DNA of 64,000 nucleotides, taken from the NCBI GenBank assembly GCA_009363875.1, contig CM018681.1:41109010-41173009 (forward strand). Direction: 5' to 3'. Every line of letters starts with the position of its first letter. Positions within the stretch are counted from its first letter, which is position 1. The DNA comes from Mikania micrantha. Lineage: Eukaryota; Streptophyta; Magnoliopsida; Asterales; Asteraceae. Below the pieces are notes generated by a model. The model had not been told where the DNA came from and ran no database searches. It saw only the letters and a list, made by a program, of their open reading frames with translations. Positions 33,403 through 44,791 of the stretch are shown here, piece by piece. The translations under genes and the position numbers were made by a program.

Positions 33403-33491
33403 GATATACCGAAATATGCATATGTGTAGGGCATATGTAGGGGTCAGTCGCAACTGCCCCAGCCTCCCTCCCATCGCTATTTCGATAAACC
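33403..33491 (-). other. structured LTR module, copy 7
   Basis: GATATACCGAAATA (33403-33416) against TATTTCGATAAACC (33478-33491): 13 of 14 pairs counting G-U. Inner hairpin CAGT-TGCG-ACTG inside GGGG/CCCC on the element strand. Confidence 0.65.
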
Positions 33492-33796
33492 ATGACCATG
33501 TGTCCTTGACTATGTTTAACAACCAAACTATAACCAGTAACAAACTCCAATCCCTTTCCATTCTAAACCATAACCCATAATCCGTGTATTCATCTGCGAT
33601 AAACTCTCTGGTTCTGTTTAGTTGGGTTACAACTAAACTTTCCAGGGTTTACGCGTATAATAATATGTTCTCAATATGTATACCAATAACAGTGATAGTC
33701 ATCAAATAATACATCTTCATTAATAATTATAAATCTCAGGTTGTAACAGTACAATCGTACGGATGTACGGACGACCGGAAGTACAGTGATGTTACA

Positions 33797-33833
33797 GTCT
33801 CCCCTTGTTAAAGGAATTTCGTCCCGAAATTCA
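33797..33833 (-). promoter_or_regulatory. G3 polypurine tract and palindrome
   Basis: GTCTCCCCTTGTTAAAGGAA on the plus strand is the purine tract on the element strand, next to AATTTCG-TCC-CGAAATT, the conserved palindrome after pol. Confidence 0.85.
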
Positions 33834-36800
33834 ACTTGGAGTGACCGTAGTAAATAAATGTGGGTACTTAAGCTTCATCTGATCTTCCCGTTCCCATGTG
33901 AATTCTGGACCCCGCTTAGATTCCCAACGTACTTTGACAATTGGAATTCTACTGCGTTTGAGCTTTTTAACCTCACGGTCCATTATCTCCACTGGTTTTT
34001 CAACAAAATGCATGGTATCATCGACTCGAATGTCATCGAGTGGTACCTGAAGATCTTGATCAGCTAAGCACTTTCTTAGATTGGCACGTGAAATGTTGGG
34101 TGTACGTTACTAAGTTCAGGAGGAAGTTCCAACTTGTAGGCAACCTTCCCGATCCGTTCAAGGATCTTAAAAGGGCCAACATAACGTGGAGCAAGCTTAC
34201 CTTTCTTCCCGAATCGAACAACGCCCTTCGAAGGCGATACCTTAAGCAATACCATATCCCCCACTTCAAACTCTAAAGGTTTTCGTCGTTTATCCGCATA
34301 ACTCTTCTGTCGACTGCGTGCAGCTAACAGATTGTCACGGATCTGGCGGATCTTGTCAGTCGTCTCCTGAATAATCTCGGGACCAGTGATCTGCGATTCG
34401 CCAACCTCGGTCCAACAAATAGGTGACCGACATTTTCTGCCATAAAGAGCTTCAAACGGCGCCATACCAATGCTCGCGTGATAACTGTTGATATACGAGA
34501 ACTCAACCAATGGTAAATGGCTATCCCAATTGCCACCGAAATCGATGACACAAGCTCTCAATATGTCTTCCAATGTCTGAATCGTCCGCTCCGTTTGACC
34601 ATCTGTTTGAGGATGATAAGCTGTGCTAAGATCCAATCTTGTTCCAAAAGCTTCATGAAGTGATTCCCAAAATCGTACCGTGAAGCGAGCATCACGATCC
34701 GATATTATGCTTAAGGGAATACCATGTCGGCTAACAATCTCATCAATATAGATAAGAGCTAATTTCCGCACAGGGTACGTCTCACGTATCGGTAAGAAAT
34801 GAGCCGACTTGGTTAATTTGTCAATTATCACCCAAATACTATCCTTACCGTTTGCGATTCATGGGAGTTTAGTAATGAAATCCATGGAGATATTCTCCCA
34901 CTTCCACATAGGTATTTCCGGTTGTATTAACAATCCCGAAGGTCGCTGGTGTTCTGCCTTGACTTTTGCACAGGTCAGACACTTGGACACATACTCAGCA
35001 ATATCCTTCTTCATTCCAGGCCACCAGCACAAGTCCCGGAGGTCTTGATACATCTTATCAGAACCCGGATGGATTGAGTAACGAGACTTATGAGCTTCAT
35101 CAAAAATTACCATCCTAAGATCACCCATGTTCGGTATCCACAACCGATTCAAATAGTATATTAAACCATCATCCTTAGTTTCCAATACTATCTCAGCCCC
35201 GCAAGACATCTCATTTTTCAAGTTACCCTGAGCTAATGAGTGTTGTTGGGCTGTGAGAACATCATTATGGAGGCGAGTGTGCACTCTGACACTATGGATC
35301 TGAACTTGACTTTTGCGACTAAGCGCATTTGCTACTACATTTGCTTTACCAGGATGGTAGCGAATTTCACAGTCATAATCGTTCAACAGTTCAACCCATC
35401 TCCGTTGTCTCATATTAAGCTCTTTCTAATTGAGAATATTTTGCAAACTCTTGTGATCTGTAAATACTACACACTTTGTGCCATAAAGATAATGCTTCCA
35501 TATCTTCAAAGCAAACACGACTGCACCAAGTTCCAAGTCACGTGTAGTGTAGTTCTTCTCGTGAATCTTTAATTGTCTTGATGCATAAGCCACAACCTTT
35601 CCCCGTTGCATGAGGACACAATCGAGACCTAGATTGGATGCATCACAGTATACCACAAAATCATCATTTTCATCGGGCAATGTCAAAACAGGAGCATCAC
35701 AAAGTTTCTGCTTCAAAGTCTGAAATGCCTCTTCCTGCTTCGGTCCCCACTCACACGGTTTATTCTTTTGAGTCAAAGAAGTGAGAGGGACATCGATCCT
35801 AGAGAACTTCGAGGTGAACCGCCGATAGTAACAGGAAAGTCCAAGAAACGATCGAATCTCCGTCGGTGTCTTCGGTGTACTCCAATTCTTCACCGCATCG
35901 TTCTTTGCAGGATCCACGTGAACACCATTTTCATTGACTATGTGTCCCAAGAATTGAACTTCTTTAAGCCAAAATTCACATTTGGAGAATTTGACATATA
36001 GTCGCTCCTCCCTTAGGATCTCCAGAACCAACTTAAGGTGTTTCTCGTGTTCTTCCTTGGTCTTTGAGTAGATCAAAATATCATCTATGAATACAATCAC
36101 AAATTTATCCAAGTATGGCCTGCAAACACGGTTCATGAGGTCCGTGAAAACCGCCGGTGCATTGGTAAGGCCGAAAGGCATTACCAGGAATTCATAATGG
36201 CCATATCTTGTTCTGAACGCCGTCTTGGGAATATCATCATCATGTACGCGAAGCTGATGATACCCAGACCCAAGATCGATCTTTGAAAACCATGCCGAGC
36301 CCTAAAGCTGATCGAAGAGGTCATCCGTGCGTGGCAGTGGACAACGATTTTTAATAGTCAACTTGTTCAATTCACGGTAGTCGATGCACATTCGGAATGA
36401 CCCGTCCTTCTTCTTGACAAACCGGACCGGTGCACCCCATGGTGAATGGCCCGGGCGAATGAATCCCTTGTCAGTTAGTTCTTGTAGCTGGCTCACCAAT
36501 TCTTGCAGCTCCAAAGGCACAAGTCTGTAAGGAGCTTTGGCGACTGGGTTCGCACCAGGTATTAAGTCAATTCGAAAATCTACTTGACGTTCTGGTGGAA
36601 GACCTGGCAAATAATCTGGAAATACTTCAGGGAAATCTCTGATTACATGAACGTCTTCAATGCTCTTTCCTTTCTCCTTTTTCTCCACAATGTGCGCTAA
36701 AAATGCTATACACTTCTTCCTAAGGTACTTGTGTGTTTTAGTGCATGACATCAGCTTAAAACCTTTACTAGAAGTTTCTCCAAAAACTCTCAAAGTTTCA

Positions 36801-38388
36801 CTCGCAGGTAAAGGAATACGAATGTATTTCTCATGACATACAATCTCCGCTTTGTGGGTGGCTAACCAATCTATGCCTATGATAACATCGAAGGTACCAA
36901 GATGCATAGGTATGAGATCAATTGGGAAAACGTGATCACTTAAGTTCACAGTACATCCAATAATAACAATGTCAATATCTATGGTGTTTCTGTCAGCCAC
37001 CTCCACGTTAAACAGTTTAGCTAAGTATGTACGTGTTCTACCAAGCAAGCATTCAAAATCATATGAAACGAAACTCCTATCAGCACCAGAATCAAATAAG
37101 ATAGATGCATAAGAGTTGTTGATAAAAATGTACCGTTGACCACATCTTGGTTGGCTTGAGCAGCTGGAGTATTCAGTAGAAACGCTCTGCCTCTTGCCAC
37201 CCGTTGATTGTTTCCAGTCAGTTTAGGGCATTGATTTCTGAAGTGACCCACTTCACCACACTCATAACAGGCTCTTGCATGTGCAGGAGGTACTTGGCGA
37301 ATGGGTACAGCTGGAATAGGTTGTGCATGCGGAGCTGGCAGTGCAAGCGGAGTAGGTTGCATCCTTTGTGCTTGCGGTGCACTCTGACAGACATTGGCAA
37401 AATGACCATACTTGCCACAGTTGTTGCATACGCGACATGGCAAATTAGGTGCATGATGATATCGGCAGGTATTACATTGAGGAATATTCCCAACATAATT
37501 CCTGGCAGTAGTGTTGTTTGATGATTGCTGCGCAGACTTAGCAGCAGGAGCAGTGACCATGAAGTTCCTGGTCTTCCTCTTTTTGTTGCTGCTTTTTGAA
37601 GAACTAGCAGCCTCAGTCTTGACTTCAGTCCTTGTTTCCTTTGCAGCATCCTTTCCCTCAGTCTTCTTTGTTCCTTTCCTAGTGAGTGTTCCAGTTTTCA
37701 CATGGTTATCAGTAAGAGTTGCAGATAAACGGATCACAGCCTCAAGTGTTTTGGGGTTGCTACCGTAAACAGTGTCTTGGATCTGCATGGGCAGACCGCC
37801 GATGTACTTCTCGATGGCTCTCTCCAAAGGTGTAACCAGATGGGGCACTAGCAGACTATACTCGTGGAAACGAGTATTATAGATGACGTTCTCTCCACTG
37901 TCTTGTTTGAGTTCCCAGAACTCAGTTTCCAGCTTTCTCATCTCGCTACGAGGACATAATTCAGTGGTCATTAGGTTCTTGACCTCTGTCCATGTCAGTG
38001 CTAGGGCAGCATCAACTCCCCTAGTTCTCTTTTCCCCATTCCACCAAGTCAGTGCTCTCTTTTGGAAAACACTAGTGGCATAACGAACTTTCAGGTTCTC
38101 AGGGCAATCACTGTTGATGAAGGTATTCTCCATGCTCTCAAACCACTGCAGTAGACCAGTGGCCGTCTCAGAACCCATAAACTTTAGTGGATTACATGAG
38201 TTGAAGTGTTTGAATGTGTAAGTTGGTGGGTTTGCACCACCTCTGTTCTAAGTGAGATTTTGATTGGCTTGAGTCAGTTGGTTCACAAATCCAGAGATAA
38301 GGTTTGCTAACTCTTGTATGCCGAAGTTGGAATTACCGTTAGCATCTTCAGAGTTCGTATTGTCTCCGTTGTGACGGCGTGGCGTCAT
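33831..38388 (-). pseudogene. G3 gag-pol polyprotein (broken)
   Basis: Starts MTPRRHNGDN at 38388. Gag core (LTWWNGEKRTRG), zinc knuckles CNNCGKYGHFANVC and CYECGEVGHFRNQC, protease region, RT with MPFGLTNAPAVF and FIDDIL, RNase H (YCDASNLGLD, FTDHKSL), integrase (CLTCAKVK, ISDRDARF, TERTIQ) and chromodomain (VKVRWESKRGPEFTWERE) are all recognisable. Breaks include a stop in gag near 38250, a frameshift at gag/protease near 37040, a stop near 36304 in the RT (FDQL-stop), a stop near 35425 in RNase H (NILN-stop-KEL), a stop near 34857 after ITKLP, and a 1-bp loss near 34080 after FHV. At least four of these are C-to-T type (CAG to TAG, CGA to TGA). Same chromovirus clade as G1 and G2 but a different, older family. 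Confidence 0.88.
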
Positions 38389-38639
38389 GTTTCTGAAGAG
38401 ATTAGAAACATGTTACTACCGTTTACAACGTAAATCATACAAACTATGGTCAAATGAGTTCATTTAAATAGTTAGGATTACATATAGGAACTATATTTTC
38501 TCCTATCTGTCACTAAACTCATAGCATTTATAAATTTCCTAATATTATACTAAGTGTCCTAGTTGGTCATAACTAATATTAGCTAAATATTCCTAAGTTT
38601 CATACATTCCCCACCCTATACCAACACTGACAATCTCCC

Positions 38640-38727
38640 GATGCAATGCAACAAGCTTATATATAGGGCATATGCAGAGGTAGATCGCAATCTCCCCTAC
38701 ACCATCCCACCACCGTTGCATTGCACC
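38640..38727 (-). other. structured module, copy 8
   Basis: ATGCAATGCAAC against GTTGCATTGCACC: ten perfect base pairs of a sequence unlike the other copies. Inner hairpin AGAT-TGCG-ATCT replaces CAGT-TGCG-ACTG, a double compensatory change. Confidence 0.7.
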
Positions 38728-39353
38728 ACGATTATGCCCTTGTCTGAATTTAGGGTGTATCATGTATCTTACCACAATCTCACTTCACAACCCGTATCCT
38801 AGATAGGATAATTTCGAGTGAAGTGATCTCTAGTTCCCTTGGACCATTAGGTTTGCTTAATGTCTAAGTTCACCTGACATGTAGGTTTGCCTATTTCTAA
38901 GTTCACCTAATGTCTAAGTTCACCTGACATTAAAGCTCCCCAAATGTCTAAGTTCACTAAAAGTCCATACTACTCCCAATGTCCATAATTATCAATAAGG
39001 GTCCATATCATCACTGAGTGCTCTTATTGTCACTAAGTGTTCATATCCTCCCTATAATTTATTCTCATCAAGTGTCCATACCATCACTAAGTGTTAGTAT
39101 CATCACTATGCGTTTATATTATCCTCAAGTGTATATATCATCACCCAAGTCTACAGTCCATCACTAATCGTTTATATCATTCGTTGATCCTATACACCCC
39201 ACGTGTCCAATAAGTGTGTCTGTTAATGAATTTATATGTGTTCATCAAATGTGATCATCCAAAATCCAAACCAACCTTAACCAACATACCATCAACATCC
39301 ATCTCACAATAATTCCTAGTAATATCCTAAGTTCCTGACACTGACAGACCCCC

Positions 39354-39442
39354 AATATACTATAAATGGTATATGGATAGGGCATATGTAGGGGTTAGTC
39401 GCAACTGCCCCAGTCACCGTCCCACCACTTTTGTAGTATACC
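39354..39442 (-). other. structured module, copy 9
   Basis: AATATACTATAAA (39354-39366) against TTTTGTAGTATACC (39429-39442): about 12 pairs, one mismatch, two wobbles. Core and TGCG hairpin kept. Confidence 0.65.
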
Positions 39443-39580
39443 ACGAGTGTGTCCTTGTCTGGTAATCATAGTTCAAATAAATAATTCCTAAGGCAGATAA
39501 TTCCTAAGCAATTAATTTCCTAAAAACAGATAATTTCCCAAATGGGTAGTTCCCACATTCTTCAATACCAACATCCACCT

Positions 39581-39669
39581 AATGTATCGTAAATGGTATA
39601 TATATAGGGCATATGTAGGGGTCAGTCGCAACTGCCCCAGCCAACATCCCACCACCTTTATGATACACC
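39581..39669 (-). other. structured module, copy 10
   Basis: AATGTATCGTAAA (39581-39593) against TTTATGATACACC (39657-39669): 12 of 13 pairs counting wobbles. Core and TGCG hairpin kept. Confidence 0.65.
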
Positions 39670-39890
39670 ACGTGTATGTCCTTATTGAATCATTAGGGCA
39701 CACGTAAGCAAGAAATCAGTAAGTAGCATATGCATGTCAGATGTATAATAGGAGTTCAGTTAACATGTAATAAACACATAAGCATGAAATCCTGAATATA
39801 CTAACTAGTGTATGAAATAATTCATACTAGGGTATCCTACGGTTATAGACTAGGTCAACCATTTCTAGTAACCTAATTCCCTATAACCCA

Positions 39891-39903
39891 GGCTCTAATA
39901 CCA
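39891..39903 (-). promoter_or_regulatory. G3 primer binding site, mutated
   Basis: GGCTCTAATACCA on the plus strand, that is TGGTATTAGAGCC on the element strand. It differs from the iMet site of G2 and G4 by one C-to-T change. Confidence 0.85.
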
Positions 39904-41518
39904 ATCTGTAACACCCCGACCGATGGTGGAAACGTCGGGATGCCAAGAGGGATGTGTAGATTGTTCAAAAGCTCGTGGGCATCTAAATATATACCATCGC
40001 ATATCAATCAAACCTAATAAATGTTTACACAAAAATCATGTTCATCATGAATTAAATACATCAACTGCACAAAAGATTTAGTTAAACTAACTAAACTCTA
40101 ATCGCCAGAATTTCAGTTAATTAGCTAAGTCCAAGAATCCTATGTGATGATGTCCAAAATAGAAGAGATCATCCTCCTCAACCTACTTGTCTTCATTACC
40201 TGAAACATGTAAGAAAATTAAGTGTCAACTACGAAGTAGTTGGTGAGTAATCATAAGTTTTTATACTTAAAAGTATTTTATAAAATGAGTATAAAAGTTT
40301 ATGTTTAAAAAGGTTTTATAAAAAGTTTTGATTAAAATGAGTATAAAAGCTTATGGTTTTTCTGAGAAAATCCACAAGAGTACCTGCGTGAAAATCTAAC
40401 ACATATCCAAACACAACAGTCAAACACATAAACAAACACCTAGTCACATATCTCATATAATCATAGACAATCATAGATAATCAACCACAATCCATTCAAC
40501 CAATCACAAACAATCAATATTCTCAATTAGTATATGTGACCATACATGGAATTTATGTAATTAACATAAGTTAAAGACATTCTCCATGGAGTGGAAGCAA
40601 CCCACGTGACAATACTTGAGATCAAAGCAATTTATCGAAGTCAAAGGCAACGATTCATGGAGCTGTGATAATCCAAGTGGCAATACATGTAATCTTTGTT
40701 ATTGACCGAAGTCAATGACAATGTTACACGGATATATGATAATAAGTGATAATCCATAAATAATGATAATTCCATAATATGAATATCATATTGATAAACA
40801 GGTATCATCCATGTGTTATCAAAATAATATTTAAAATTGGTATACATGTTTCACCTCCGAGTTTTAAAACAAAACAGTTTAAAAGGGAGGTTATGAGAAC
40901 TCACCTGAGTCCTTAGATCCGGTATTTTGTAATATGCCCGCTCACGTAAAATAACTCAAAACAACTCGATCAACCTGTATTTAATATGTGTTTTGGGTTT
41001 ATGAGTATGCGTGTTTCATCTCATTTAATTATTCATACTTGTTTCCCTTTTTATATTAATCGCGCCATTAACTTAGTTTGTTTCACCTAAGTTACATGAT
41101 TCAACTAGTAATTCATAATTAGTCATCGTTAATTTATAATTTAAACTTGTTAGCTTTTAACCATTTAATGACGATAACAAATTTGTGCTTTCGTATGTGT
41201 ATCCTCATAAAAATGTATTATAAATAGCTAGGTCTTTAATCATGTTCATGTCTATACATGCATGCATAACAATATTAATTTAACCACTCAATTTACTAAT
41301 TATTAGAATCTAATTAAAGGTTTAAGAAATAATATTTTTGTTTATCCTTATAAAATGCTAAATGTTTATCACCCCATAGACCAAAACTTATTTTTGTTAA
41401 ATAAAGTGGTGACTTGTAGTATTTCCCATGCATGCATGCATATTACATGATTGTCTCCATGTCCTTAGCTTCTCCTTAACCCTATTCAACACTTAAGTTT
41501 CAATTGGGTTAGAAGAAA

Positions 41519-42065
41519 GCAGCGAACCTATGTCAAAACCCGACCAAGTTTTGGCTCAAAGAGGAAGGTTCGTGGGTTGGCTGGCCATAGGGTTCGCCAC
41601 CCTTTAAAGGTTCGGCTAGACTCAAAGAATCCCTAGGTTCAGCTTCATGCAATGGTTCGTAGGTGAGGTCCAGACCATGAGGGTTTTTGACACATACCAG
41701 TCCCTAGGTTCGTCCCATCTGACTAGGTTGCATCTAGGGTTCGCATGAATAAGGGTTCGCCAGGTAATGGAGGGTTCGGCTAACCCAATAGGTTCGGCCA
41801 TAGCAATGAGGTTCGGCCCAAATGTGGGGAGCAAGGTTCGGCCCAAGCTGCTCCATGGTTCTGCTAAGTTAGGTTCGTAACAGCCATGGGTTCGTGGCTC
41901 AGAAAGGTTCGCCGCTGGTCCAAGGTTCGGCTCTTAGGGTTCGCCAACTCGGGGTTCGCAGCTGGGTAGTTTGCATGGCAAGGTTCGTCTCCTCGCGGGT
42001 TCGACAATAAAAAGGCTCGGCTAACCCTTTCCCCTCCATAAGGTTCGGTGGTACAAGGTTCGCCG
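41519..42065 (-). repeat. CGAACC array in G3 5' LTR
   Basis: Longest array of the window (about 550 bp), mostly GGTTCG on the plus strand. The half from about 41797 matches the 3' LTR array; the other half has no counterpart there. Confidence 0.8.
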
Positions 42066-42886
42066 ACCTGGTTCTCCCACTTCCTCAACATCTCATCATC
42101 TTCATCAACATGTTTTGCATGTTTTAAGATCGGCTATGACCTCCCATGGTTCAAGTACAACTCGGTTTAGATAAACAAGACCCTAATCTCGGTTTTAAGT
42201 TGTAACCATCTAAACACATTAAGTTTTTAATAAAAACCAAAAAGTAGAACTTAGATTTACCTCTTTACGTTGATCAAATGTAAGGTTTCTTTGTATCCTC
42301 TTGTTCCTCTCGATCACGCGGTCGTGTAGGCGCTGAGATCTCGTGAATCCGTCGAGTAACGAGCTAGATAAGTTAGAGAGAAGGTAGAGAGAGAGAAGTG
42401 TGTGTGTTTTTAGAGAGAGAAATAGAAGTTGAGAAAGTGAGGGAGATGGTGGAGTCTTCCACCATTTATGTTCATCCCGTCCCCGCGTGTTCGGTCTCGT
42501 CTTTATCACGATAATATTATTTAATAATCGGCTTTCTCGTTAAACATATTTAAAATCCGTAAAACATTACATGACTAATTCCATTGTAATAAATGGTTTA
42601 AATAACATCGTTTAAATAAATGTTTCCGTTTATTCCCATTAAATTAATTATTTAAATAAAATGATTTATTCGGTTTTATTTTAGGTCGTAATTCCTAATA
42701 AATATTTTCAGTTTTCATTTATTGATTTGATATCGTTAAATATTATTTAATTATCTCGTCGAAACGCGTTACTCACGTACGTATTCATAAAGATCGTCAC
42801 CTTTGCGAATTCGACGCTCGTATCGTATTTCGATTTGATTTACAATTTATGGAATATTGTTTCAGAATATTATTCCTAATAATTAT

Positions 42887-42914
42887 ATTCGTGTGAATCG
42901 TCACTCACGCGAAT
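42887..42914 (-). other. GTGACGAT hairpin in G3 5' LTR
   Basis: ATTCGTGTGA against TCACGCGAAT around ATCGTCAC. Same position as 33213-33240. Confidence 0.5.
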
Positions 42915-43512
42915 ACATTATCAAGTTAATATTTCTGAAACAACATTCGCGTTTGAGTTATGTTCGCAACCTCACCATCGCGTAATTAATTACAATTATC
43001 CTTCCATTATTGTATTAACTTTAATATTATCAATCCCAATCAAAAACCCTCTAAACCATACCACTGACACATCCGTGATAAATAAGGAGAGATGCTAACA
43101 TGACATATAATATAGAATTAAAAAGTTAAATTACACAGAACGTGTTCATAATTTAACTAAGTAAATCTAATCAAAAAGAATCAATGCGTTTATATCTTGT
43201 ATCTGTACAAGATATACAAAAGTGATTCACTGTGTCATCCCAAAAGTATGCAATCAAAATAAACTAGGTCTTCTAAAAGTCCATTAGCTTAATACTTGCA
43301 TCTATGTATCTACACCTGTCCGTCACCTGAGAAAAACATGCATTTAAAACAAAGTCAACACTAGGTTGGTGAGTTCATAAGTTTAGTATTTGAAAACCAT
43401 TAAATTTATATCGGCTATGTTCACAGCGTCTCACACAAGTTGTATTGATAATTGAATCCCATGTTTCACACAATGTCCTCTCCATGGTTATATGTACATA
43501 TAATGTTTCATC

Positions 43513-43586
43513 CAGTTAAGCATGCTTATATATAGGGGCATACGAAAAGGTCAAGCCCAGACGCCACCCCACCACATGCTTAACTG
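43513..43586 (-). other. structured LTR module, copy 11
   Basis: CAGTTAAGCATG (43513-43524) and CATGCTTAACTG (43575-43586) form a perfect 12-bp stem. The inner part is diverged but TGCCCCTATATATA is kept on the element strand. Confidence 0.7.
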
Positions 43587-43670
43587 CACTCGACACTACC
43601 TGTAATACAACGATGGATACCCATTTCCTTTCACCCATGATTTCCCGGTATGTTTATCCACCAAGTAATT

Positions 43671-43942
43671 AGGAAAGAGATATATTCATCTCTGTTAACC
43701 ATTCCTTATGGAACAGCCGGCGTGTAAAATAACCCAATGAATAAAGTAAGAGACATGAAATCTCTGTTAGCTATTCCTTACGGATTAGCCCGGCATGTAA
43801 TGTAAACCAACAAACAAGTAAGAGACATAATCGCCTCTGTTAGCTATTCCTTACGGATTAGCCCGGCAGGTATGATAAACCAACAAACAAAGTAAGAGAC
43901 GTAATCGCCTCTGTTAGGTATTCCTTACGGATTAGCCCGGCA
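43671..43942 (-). repeat. degenerate 72-76 bp tandem repeat
   Basis: About four units, each with AAGAGAC...CTCTGTTAGCTATTCCTTA...TTAGCCCGGCAGG, leading straight into the 28-bp array, which seems to have grown from the end of this unit. The same block is at about 50006-50277. Confidence 0.7.
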
Positions 43943-44166
43943 GGTATGATAGCACCGCTCGTGCCCGGTAGGTATGATAGCACCGCTCGTGCCCGGTAGG
44001 TATGATAGCACCGCTCGTGCCCGGTAGGTATGATAGCACCTCTCGTGCCCGGTAGGTATGATAGCACCGCTCGTGCCCGGTAGGTATGATAGCACCTCTC
44101 GTGCCCGGTAAGTATGATAGCACCGCTCGTGCCCGGTATGTATGATAGCACCGCTCGTGCCCGGTA
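43943..44166. repeat. 28-bp tandem repeat, 8 copies
   Basis: Unit GGTATGATAGCACCGCTCGT plus GCCCGGTA. Two of the eight units carry CCTCTC for CCGCTC. The unit holds GCAC...GTGC arms. Because 28 is not a multiple of 3, the array gives open frames in several registers; these are not genes. Confidence 0.95.
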
Positions 44167-44791
44167 ATAGTTCACTAGATTACCTCTAGCTCTGGTGATT
44201 TAAAGTTCATGATTTACTTGACTGTGTTATGATTAGTGTAATCGGCATACTCTGACGGTTAGAGCATGTAAAAACTCTAATTAGAGTCTTAGTATATTGA
44301 ATAGTATATGTGTAGGGAATGCCATCCCAGATGTGTGTGCTCGTAATATCCTCCTCGATATCACAGGTGATTGTCTCAGCTGTTATCTCTATATGAAATG
44401 TTCTTAATGACTATAACAAGGTGTTATAAGAACTTGTCTTATAACTCGATGTTAGAACTGAGTGAATGATTTCGTTATCATGAAGTTTTGTTATCATGAT
44501 GATCATTCGGGGTGTTTCTAACTGTAATCAGTAGGTTATCCCTTGGTTTTTCCCGTGGTTCTATCGTGTAAGAATAATAATCAGTCGTAAGATATATTCT
44601 TAATAAATATTAAAATAAATTTATTACCTCTTGATTTTTGTTTTATATTTAAATCGATTTGAAACTTGTTATGATTCGTACACTTGAATTGCATTATCAT
44701 GTTCCAAGTACAAAGTCTCACTTTGTGATTTAAAGCCTCTTGTGTTAACCTTGCAAATTAATTTCATGTGTTAATTTATGAATTGAATCAT

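Larger units (their letters stand above)
30249..33796 (-). repeat. G3 3' LTR (3548 bp), chimeric
   Basis: On the plus strand it begins TGTCACATCCCGAGCC and ends GATGTTACA next to the PPT. The left half to about 32096 resembles the G4 LTR (49299 on). The right half, from the GGTTCG array on, resembles the G3 5' LTR at about 41797-43080. It contains modules at 30765-30834 and 33403-33491 and GTGACGAT hairpins at about 33108-33240. Confidence 0.8.
38389..39890 (-). other. G3 leader with three structured modules
   Basis: A 1.5-kb stretch between primer site and gag, ten times longer than in G2. It holds three complete structured modules (38640-38727, 39354-39442, 39581-39669). Between them is low-complexity DNA of repeated words such as CTAAGTTCACCT and CATATCATCACT (about 38840-39240). 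No coding potential seen. Confidence 0.7.
30249..43080 (-). mobile_element. Ty3/gypsy chromovirus G3 (decayed, truncated, mosaic LTRs)
   Basis: Minus-strand element: 5' LTR (39907-43080, lacking its U3 start), primer site, long leader, gag-pol broken by stops and frameshifts, PPT, 3' LTR (30249-33796). The U3 halves of the two LTRs match closely while the U5 halves are unrelated in detail. The right end stops abruptly at a junction with G4. Confidence 0.82.
39907..43080 (-). repeat. G3 5' LTR, truncated
   Basis: On the plus strand it begins TGTAACACCCCGACC, as does the solo LTR at 50714. It carries a CGAACC array (41519-42065) and GTGACGAT hairpins (about 42785-42914), and stops at CATCCGTGATA where the 3' LTR continues with TACCG. 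About 400 bp of U3, with one structured module, are missing. Confidence 0.82.

Noticed and set aside
30249..39907. G3 as an ordinary insertion with matching LTRs and TSD
   Set aside because: The two LTRs start differently (TGTCACATCCC against TGTAACACCCC) and the right end is truncated, so no TSD can be shown.
43943..44166. Regular 28-bp repeats as a CRISPR-like array
   Set aside because: Units are contiguous with no unique spacers, and the context is a plant LTR.
43858..44175. Minus-strand open frame of 105 codons with a repeated RAVLSYLPGT motif, and the like at 50253-50510
   Set aside because: It is the 28-bp minisatellite read in frame; three units give 28 codons. No start context or family, and it lies inside an LTR.
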